A DNA stretch of 18,647 nt from Thermoplasmatota archaeon (lineage in GTDB: Archaea > Thermoplasmatota > Thermoplasmata > RBG-16-68-12 > JAJISG01): the NCBI GenBank assembly GCA_022848835.1, contig JAJISG010000075.1, positions 1 to 18,647 of the forward strand. Reading direction: 5' to 3'. The notes under the pieces are model-generated. The model saw only the letters and a program-made list of their open reading frames with translations. It was not told where the DNA came from and searched no databases. The translations under genes were made by a program, and so were the position numbers. Within the stretch, counting starts at the first letter, position 1, and each line of letters opens with the position of its first letter. This document shows positions 13,314 through 18,647 of the stretch, in pieces.

Positions 13314-14105
13314 CTATCCCAGGGCCAGGTCCATGAGGAGCTTCCCTGCTGCGACGAAGAGGACTAGGATGAAGATGAGGGCGACTGATCTGGCCCTCAA
13401 CTTCTCAAGCCCCCAGCGAGAGCCCAGGAAGGAACCGATGAGGACAAGAGGCCAGAGGACAGCCAGAACGCCATAGTCCAAAGGGGAGGGGCCTCCGAAG
13501 ACGAAGTAACTGGCGATGCCTATCGTGGAGATGGGTATTATCATCAGGGTGGATGTTCCGATGGCCAGTCTAGTCCTACGACCCAGGAGGTAGACCATGA
13601 TGGGGACGTTTGCGACGCCCCCGCCGATGCCCAGACTTCCCGCGAGGAAGCCCGACGAGAGCGTGGTCGTGGAGGCCATCGTGAGACGCGGGCGGGTCAT
13701 CCTGGAATCATCGTCGCGATCGAAGGTCTCAACTCTTCGCAACCAGTCACGGAGCATCTTCATCCCCACGACTACAAGAACGATAGAGAAGAACGCCAGA
13801 AAAACCACCCTCGAGGAAGCCAGGGTGAAGAGAGCCCCTATGACTGCGCCGATCAAGGCGCCGCCTACAAGGAAGGTCGCTAGTCTCCCGTTCACCAGGC
13901 CCCGCCGATGATGATTGTAGGTAGCGGAGATGGCGGTAGCAATGGTGAAGGCCAAGGACATGGGCACTGCCACCTCCTTGAGAGAGGTCACAAACGTGAG
14001 GAGGATGGGGACGAAGAGGTGACCGCCTCCCATGCCCAAGTTGGAGTAGACGAAGGCCACTAGGAAGAGCAGCAGAGCTACCAAACCCAGCAGCAGCGGG
14101 TCCAT
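13314..14105 (-). CDS. TauE/SafE-family membrane permease
   Basis: From ATG 14105 the protein has 263 aa and about seven or eight membrane helices. The repeated family motif is clear in both halves: YSNLGMGGGHLFVPILLTF near residue 20, and SGFLAGSLGIGGGVANVPIMVYLLG near 155, with a hydrophilic loop (RRVETFDRDDDSRMTRPR) between. Family members export or import sulfonates, sulfite, sulfoacetate or similar anions; substrate cannot be assigned. The open frame extends to 14288, but the extra residues are non-family and run through the divergent promoter region. ATG 14126 is another possible start. A TATA-like AT-rich run is centred about 27 nt upstream of 14105. It probably leads a three-gene unit with the next two genes. 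Confidence 0.9.
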   Translation of the reverse strand: MDPLLLGLVALLLFLVAFVYSNLGMGGGHLFVPILLTFVTSLKEVAVPMSLAFTIATAISATYNHHRRGLVNGRLATFLVGGALIGAVIGALFTLASSRVVFLAFFSIVLVVVGMKMLRDWLRRVETFDRDDDSRMTRPRLTMASTTTLSSGFLAGSLGIGGGVANVPIMVYLLGRRTRLAIGTSTLMIIPISTIGIASYFVFGGPSPLDYGVLAVLWPLVLIGSFLGSRWGLEKLRARSVALIFILVLFVAAGKLLMDLALG

Positions 14106-14227
14106 GTACGGTCCATGTGAGAACATGGGAAAAAGATGCGCCTGGTGGATTGCGGAGGGAGTCTCCTTCACGAAGGCTGTCGTCCCCCAGAGTAAGGGCT
14201 TTAGGCGATCTTTCCGTAGGGGTATCG

Positions 14228-15085
14228 TTGAAGTACCTTTTGCGCTACGGCGAGATAGGTCTGAAGAGCAGCCGTGTCCGCCGCACAATGAAGGAGAGGT
14301 TGATGGCCAACACGTCTAGGCTGTTCAGGCAAGAAGGGGGCCGATGCGCCTTCCGCGAAGAGGAGGGGAGGCTCTTCCTGGAATCGGACTACCGTGATGC
14401 CAGTGCGGTTCTAGCGAGAGTTTTCGGACTCGTCTCCTGTAGTGAGGTGGTGGAGACCTCCTCATCCCAGCAGGAGATGATTGAACTCTGCCTAGAGATA
14501 GCGGGCCGCCAGCTTACTAGGGGACCCTCCTTCGCAGTCCGGGTGAGAAGAGTGGGGAACCATCCCTATACGAGCATGGATATCGCAAGACAGGCGGGCT
14601 CTGCCATCCTCTCCGCCTTCCCTGAGCTCAAGGTGAATCTGACTGAGCCCGACTGGAAGGTCTTTCTGGAGATACGAGGTGAGAAGGCCTACGTGTACTC
14701 AGAGATACTTCAGAGTCCTGGTGGTCTTCCCCTGGGAACCCAGGGAAGGATCCTGGCATACGTAGAGGGTGCTGAAGGAGTGTTGGCGGCGTGGCTCATG
14801 ATGAAACGGGGGTGTTGGGTGACTCCTGTCTTCCTAAAGGAGAAGAGGTGGGCTAGAGCCCTAGCTTACTGGAACCCTGACCTGGTTGTACACCGAGTGG
14901 GCCTGCTGAAGGAGATGAAGGATTTGGCTGAGGTGGAAGGAGCGATGGGATACGCTTATCCATGGCGCTTGGAGGGAGTGGGGGCGGAGGACCTGAAACC
15001 CGCCTTCTATCCATTGGTCGGCGCATCTCAAGCCAGGTTGGAGAGGCTGAGAGAAAGGGTGCTGGAACCCGTCGGGATGGCTTGA
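14228..15085 (+). CDS. ThiI-like THUMP-domain protein with degenerate PP-loop
   Basis: A 285-aa protein from TTG 14228, which gives the canonical ThiI start MKYLLRYGEIGLKSSRVRR; a longer frame from 14117 adds non-family residues. The N-terminal ferredoxin-like domain and THUMP domain (about 65-165: VRVRRVGNHPYTSMDIARQA, VNLTEPDWKVFLEIRGEKAY) are intact and should bind tRNA. The typical bridge GGLPLGTQGRILAYVEGAEG follows, then VLAAWLMMKRGCWVTPVFLK. In true ThiI this segment is the PP-loop SGGIDSPVAAYLMMKRG, which adenylates U8; here VEGAEGV replaces SGGxDS, so ATP activation is probably lost. It may be an RNA-binding paralogue of 4-thiouridine synthase. It is divergent from the permease gene, with a weak TATA-like GCTTTAGG about 26 nt before the TTG, and converges with rpl15e with only 2 nt between stops. 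Confidence 0.85.
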   Translation: MKYLLRYGEIGLKSSRVRRTMKERLMANTSRLFRQEGGRCAFREEEGRLFLESDYRDASAVLARVFGLVSCSEVVETSSSQQEMIELCLEIAGRQLTRGPSFAVRVRRVGNHPYTSMDIARQAGSAILSAFPELKVNLTEPDWKVFLEIRGEKAYVYSEILQSPGGLPLGTQGRILAYVEGAEGVLAAWLMMKRGCWVTPVFLKEKRWARALAYWNPDLVVHRVGLLKEMKDLAEVEGAMGYAYPWRLEGVGAEDLKPAFYPLVGASQARLERLRERVLEPVGMA

Positions 15086-15087
15086 GG

Positions 15088-15714
15088 CTACTTGCCCTTA
15101 CTCGAGTGGGCCCTTATCGACGGTCTGATCTTCTCTGCTCCCTTGCCCTTCTTCCTGAGGCCGCGACCCCTCTTCCCCGCCGAGGTAATGCCCCTGAAAA
15201 CCCTACCCCTGTTCGCCGAACGAAGAAGCCAGTTGACCGCCTGATCAGATGCTATCGAGGGGTGATGCGTATCCACCAAGATGACTTCGTAGTACTTGTA
15301 GCGGCCATCCTCTCCCACCCAGTATGAGTTCAGGACCTCCAAATTGGGATGTCTCCTGGCCGCCCTCTCCTCGGCTATTCTCTGGATGCTTTTGGCCATG
15401 GTTATCTTCGATATGCCCTTCCTCTTGGGTTTTCTACCCCCCTTAATGGTGTGCTTCCGAAGGCCCCCCCTTCGGACCCTGGATCTTACGATAACGAAGC
15501 CCTGTTTGGCCTTGTAGCCCAAGGCCCTTGCCCTGTCGATCCGGGTGGGCTTTTCCAGCCTCTCCATGGAGGAACCCCTCCTCCACTGAATCATCCTCTT
15601 TCGAAGGAGTTCGCCAACGTAACTCTCGTCCGGAGTGGCCCATGCTTCCCTGACGTAGTGGTAAAGGCTACGATGCCTTGACTGGGGACCCTTTTCCGGT
15701 TCTTCTCCCTCCAT
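15088..15714 (-). CDS. rpl15e: Ribosomal protein L15e
   Basis: A 208-aa, strongly basic protein of the large ribosomal subunit. Typical L15e segments run throughout: [10 protein letters not shown], then [50 protein letters not shown], then [21 protein letters not shown] and the basic [11 protein letters not shown]. Compared with usual archaeal members, which begin near [10 protein letters not shown], it has an extra 15 or so N-terminal residues ([15 protein letters not shown]). The start ATG 15714 is firmly set by GGGGAGGG at 15721-15728, so the extension is probably real. It has its own TATA-like box upstream and is downstream of the polymerase gene by 110 nt. Confidence 0.97.
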   Translation of the reverse strand: MEGEEPEKGPQSRHRSLYHYVREAWATPDESYVGELLRKRMIQWRRGSSMERLEKPTRIDRARALGYKAKQGFVIVRSRVRRGGLRKHTIKGGRKPKRKGISKITMAKSIQRIAEERAARRHPNLEVLNSYWVGEDGRYKYYEVILVDTHHPSIASDQAVNWLLRSANRGRVFRGITSAGKRGRGLRKKGKGAEKIRPSIRAHSSKGK

Positions 15715-15764
15715 CTTCCCTCCCCTAGAGGCGTCTGGCAGAGGGGGTTTCTACCCTCACCCCG

Positions 15765-15773
15765 CTATTTATC
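15765..15773 (-). promoter_or_regulatory. TATA box and leader of rpl15e
   Basis: Minus-strand GATAAATAG predicts transcription from about 15742. The roughly 28-nt leader contains the strong Shine-Dalgarno GGGGAGGG at 15721-15728. Confidence 0.65.
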
Positions 15774-15824
15774 CCTTGTGGCGTGGCAGAGGGAGTAGAA
15801 CCGCTGAAGACCGAAAGTGAGCCA

Positions 15825-18206
15825 TCACATGAAGTCCTCTAAGGTGAGGGACCGGTCCGTCTTCCTTGGCCTCGACCTTGGTTTCTCGGCGGAGCCCTCT
15901 TTGAAGAGGGTCGACTGCTGACTGCCCGCAAGTAGGCTCTTCTCGTCCCACCCGAAGACCTCGCTGATGTACCCAAGGGTCTGGGCCAGTCGGCGGGCGT
16001 AGTACTCCCAATCAGGAGTCCCCTCGAAAGGCTTCCCGCTCAGGTAGGGCTGCACATCCATGGGCGACTTATGGGCGTTGATAACTATCCACGAAACCTT
16101 CATTCCAGGAACGAAATCGTAACCCATGGCCTCCAGTTTGTGGGCTGCCTGGACATTGGGCATGGCGTCGGGGTTCACGTACTTCGACGGCTCCTTCACG
16201 CTTCTGGAGATGACCAGCTTCTCCACTGGCGGCTTCCCCGCCTGAACCTGCACAATGGTGTTCCGGGCGAACCTCACCGCCCCCTCGATGTCGTTGCTCA
16301 GTATGCTCTCCAAGACCTCTGTCTGGGACTCGCTCTGGAGGTCGAAGGCATCGGTTCGTCTTATCTCATATCCACGGACGGTGAGCTCCTCCTCTGGCCA
16401 CACCACCTTGCCAGCGTACCTCTTCTTCTTTCCGTGGGAGAAGAAGGTCCTGAAGACCTTTTCAAACTCCAGACGCATGCCCTTTCCGGAGAGCTTCTCG
16501 GCTAGCTCCCTCCCCGTCTTCATGCACTCCTCCAGGGTGGTGACCCCTGGAGAGAAGAAGACACTGTCTGTATCGCCGTAGATGACCCTGTTGCCCTTCG
16601 CCTCGAGACGGTTGATAACCTCCCTTATGTTCTCCCGGGCGAAGGCCGTGATGCTCCCGCCGATCTTGGGGTTGGTGAAGCGGTAGAAGGAGGATGCTAG
16701 GACACCGTAGAAGGCGTTCATCAGGACCTTGACAGCATCCTGGAGACGGCGGTGGTACTCCCTCTCCTCCTTTGAATCCGCCTGCTCCATCTTCTTCCTA
16801 ATCTCATCCCGCTGCCCCATGAGGTCCTTGAGGATGCCTGGTAGAAGACCCACCCTCTTCTCCCTGGTGAGGAAGCGGACCCCCGTGGGGCTTACGATCT
16901 CTCCTGTTTCGTGGAGCGTGGTGAAGCAGATGTTGTTCTCTATGATGAGACTGGGATACATGGCCCTGAAGTCCATGCCCACGACCCATTCATAGAGCCC
17001 GGGATCGATGCTGTGCACATATCCGCCGACGATAGACTCGCCGCTTCCTCGCCGCTTCATCATGGGAACCCCGAAGCCCTCTCGATCGGCGATGCGTATG
17101 AGGATGGAATCGATGAGGTTGGACGTCCTGCCGTTCAGGACGTCGTCCAGGGGCAGCTTCGAGACTGTAGCCAGGTCCATGGCCTTCTCCACGCTGGCAA
17201 GTCTCTCCAGGATTCTGAGGGAGAGCTCGGCGTCCTTGAGACAGTACTTCACGACCAGATCCGGGTCTCTCTCCCACTCCTCGTCTATCCTACTCCTGTC
17301 CACATCCATCTTTCCCTCCCCGAAGAGGAGTTTGGAGACATGGTCCAAGGTTTCCTGCTTTGGCTTCAGCTCGCTCTTGACGCTCCACCAGGCATCGGCA
17401 ATCACACGACCATGGAGGCGCCAGAGACGCTCACTGAAGCTTCTCAATGTGTCAAAATCCCGGCCTAGGGGAAGGTCACCGAGGCCCCCCTTACGGGCCC
17501 TCTCCAAGAGCGCTGGGATATCGTACCCTCCGATATTGTAGCCCGTTATGATGTCGGGGTCCTCCCTCTGTACCAGGCTCACGAAGTCCCTGAGGATCTC
17601 TCGCTCACCCCCCCTAAGGGCCGTGAGCTCCAGTTCGCCGTCGTTCCTAAGGGCGACGCCCAGCGTGAAGAGCCTGCCGTCCTTGATACTGTTCTCTATG
17701 TCGAAGCTGAGGACCTTCAGGGATGGGTTGAAGGGGCTGCACTCCTCGAACCTCTCGGCCTGGAGCACCAGGTCCGTGGTGTAGTGGCCCGTCACCTCCT
17801 CGCCGTACACGCGGAAGCAGGAGCCGAGGTCCATATCATACATGAAACGGTGAACGAAGGGGATGTCGGCCGCCAGCACATCAGAGTCGTACTGCCGACA
17901 CCTGTTTCGATACTCGGGGGTCCGCCAGGGGTGCTTCATGACGACCTGGAAGCACCGCTTCTTCTCCAGAGGCGCCACCTCCAGCTGGACCTCCCTCAGG
18001 TCGACCACCTCCTCGTCCCTCTCCAGGGTTCCCAGCAGAGACTGAGGCGGCTCTATGGTGTAGAAGTATGGTCTGAAGCCCCGGTACTCCGCCGTGATTG
18101 ATCTCCCCTCCCGGGTCCTGCCGAAGAGCTGGATGACCGGTTCGTCCCCGTCCCCCTCTCTCCGGTAGGAAGCTGCAAGGAGCTTCACATCATGATGCTC
18201 AACCAT
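15825..18206 (-). CDS. polB: Family B replicative DNA polymerase
   Basis: A 793-aa polymerase with proofreading exonuclease, the usual length, and no intein. Exonuclease motifs: ExoI FDIEN (Asp169, Glu171), ExoII TGYNIGGYD (Asp229), ExoIII YCLKDAE (Tyr321, Asp325). Polymerase motifs: A MDFRAMYPSL (Asp412), B KVLMNAFYG (Lys493, Asn497), C YGDTDS (Asp545, Asp547). The uracil read-ahead pocket seen in Pyrococcus Pol-B (Pro36, Pro115, Arg119) is matched by Pro46 in FRPYFY and by Pro116 and Arg120 in DIPFVHR, so stalling at template uracil is expected. The C-terminus ends RSLTLEDFM, a degenerate PCNA-interacting tail (LxxF without the Gln). It starts 1 nt after the YchF stop and is probably co-transcribed. 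It acts in chromosome replication with PCNA. Confidence 0.98.
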   Translation of the reverse strand: MVEHHDVKLLAASYRREGDGDEPVIQLFGRTREGRSITAEYRGFRPYFYTIEPPQSLLGTLERDEEVVDLREVQLEVAPLEKKRCFQVVMKHPWRTPEYRNRCRQYDSDVLAADIPFVHRFMYDMDLGSCFRVYGEEVTGHYTTDLVLQAERFEECSPFNPSLKVLSFDIENSIKDGRLFTLGVALRNDGELELTALRGGEREILRDFVSLVQREDPDIITGYNIGGYDIPALLERARKGGLGDLPLGRDFDTLRSFSERLWRLHGRVIADAWWSVKSELKPKQETLDHVSKLLFGEGKMDVDRSRIDEEWERDPDLVVKYCLKDAELSLRILERLASVEKAMDLATVSKLPLDDVLNGRTSNLIDSILIRIADREGFGVPMMKRRGSGESIVGGYVHSIDPGLYEWVVGMDFRAMYPSLIIENNICFTTLHETGEIVSPTGVRFLTREKRVGLLPGILKDLMGQRDEIRKKMEQADSKEEREYHRRLQDAVKVLMNAFYGVLASSFYRFTNPKIGGSITAFARENIREVINRLEAKGNRVIYGDTDSVFFSPGVTTLEECMKTGRELAEKLSGKGMRLEFEKVFRTFFSHGKKKRYAGKVVWPEEELTVRGYEIRRTDAFDLQSESQTEVLESILSNDIEGAVRFARNTIVQVQAGKPPVEKLVISRSVKEPSKYVNPDAMPNVQAAHKLEAMGYDFVPGMKVSWIVINAHKSPMDVQPYLSGKPFEGTPDWEYYARRLAQTLGYISEVFGWDEKSLLAGSQQSTLFKEGSAEKPRSRPRKTDRSLTLEDFM

Positions 18207-18207
18207 G

Positions 18208-18647
18208 CTAGGCCCTCGAGACTATCTTGATCACGTCACCATCCTGCAGCTCGTAGTCGTGACCCACGACCCTCTTGGTCTTCGCATTTACGGCCCTGAT
18301 GAAGCTGTCCCCCAGGTCTGTATGCACCCTGTGAGCTAAGTCTCTTGCTACGCTCCCCGGTGGCATGAGATACGCGTCCGGAAGGACGTTCCCCTCCTTG
18401 TCTGCCCAGTGGGTCTCATCCTCCACCGGGTAAACCACGATCATCCCCAGCACACGGAAGATGAGCTCCTCAATACACCCCTGCACGCCTGTGGAACCGA
18501 ACCCATCGATGTGATCCCTGATCCTATTCAGGCCTTCCTTTTGCGCCTCAGTTAACTTCGACCCCTCCCTCATCTCGAAATCTGCAGCCCCCGGAACATA
18601 TTCCACCAGACCTGATTTGGTTGCCCTGCGAAGGGCCAGCTCGCACT
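18208..18647 (-). CDS. YchF/Obg-family GTPase, C-terminal part (cut by window edge)
   Basis: The frame is open to the window edge, so the N-terminal G domain is outside. The visible 145 residues begin CELALRRATKSGLVEYVPGA and include GFGSTGVQGCIEELIFRVLG, VYPVED, NVLPDAYLMPPGS, then a TGS domain VARDLAHRVHTDLGDSFIRA ending YELQDGDVIKIVSRA. This layout is that of archaeal YchF-like translation-associated GTPases/ATPases (COG0012/COG1163 group) rather than Obg or DRG proper. The TGS domain commonly contacts RNA or the ribosome. Its stop lies 1 nt before the polB start, indicating an operon. Confidence 0.9.
   Translation of the reverse strand, partial: CELALRRATKSGLVEYVPGAADFEMREGSKLTEAQKEGLNRIRDHIDGFGSTGVQGCIEELIFRVLGMIVVYPVEDETHWADKEGNVLPDAYLMPPGSVARDLAHRVHTDLGDSFIRAVNAKTKRVVGHDYELQDGDVIKIVSRA

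Noticed and set aside
14106..14288. N-terminal extension of the TauE/SafE protein to 324 aa
   Set aside because: The additional residues are not hydrophobic or family-like and would overlap the ThiI-like coding start and divergent promoter region.
15825..18206. Possible intein in the polymerase
   Set aside because: All polymerase motifs follow at normal spacing and the length is standard.
1..18647. CRISPR arrays, insertion sequences or integrase genes
   Set aside because: No regularly spaced repeats, transposase or recombinase motifs were seen in any frame.

Overview
The window is archaeal, most likely euryarchaeotal in the broad sense. It carries an archaeal family B DNA polymerase with the uracil-sensing pocket residues, archaeal/eukaryotic ribosomal protein L15e, an archaeal-type YchF GTPase, an archaeal GlmM/GlmU pair, and a tRNA-Leu gene without encoded CCA. 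Many genes have a TATA-like box centred about 26-27 nt before the start codon and no Shine-Dalgarno sequence, the archaeal leaderless arrangement. I cannot fix the lineage further.

Left flank (1-5459). A leftward sugar-nucleotide operon runs phosphoglucosamine/phosphomannomutase -> GlmU-like nucleotidyltransferase/acetyltransferase -> GT4 glycosyltransferase (cut by the window edge), with a 4-nt overlap and a 2-nt gap. A rightward 73-aa protein follows, then a leftward 542-aa GHKL ATPase of unknown role and a leftward 56-aa zinc-ribbon microprotein.

Accessory region (5545-11046). An intact tRNA-Leu(CAG) gene is followed by two progressively decayed copies of its own 3' half, at 6204-6262 and 6904-6959. 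Each roughly 0.65-kb interval holds one leftward toxin-antitoxin pair: RHH antitoxin plus RelE, then a different small antitoxin plus RelE. No integrase is present. This looks like serial insertion of toxin-antitoxin cassettes at a tRNA attachment site. Beyond it lie a 41-aa cysteine-rich microprotein with its own promoter, a probably frameshifted gene, a GYD-domain protein, an HtrA-type protease divergent from a winged-helix regulator, and a DUF1801 protein. The region ends against a truncated signal-peptide gene fragment (about 11043-11204), which may mark a rearrangement border.

Right flank (11204-18647). A likely leftward unit encodes TauE/SafE permease -> Na/Pi-cotransporter-like protein -> tandem universal stress protein. 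Divergent from it is a rightward ThiI-like THUMP protein whose PP-loop ATP site is lost. It converges with leftward L15e, upstream of which are DNA polymerase B and the C-terminal part of YchF (1-nt gap).

The main points for follow-up are the tRNA-Leu/toxin-antitoxin cassette array, the cysteine-rich microprotein, the degenerate ThiI paralogue and the proline-rich overlapping frame behind HtrA.
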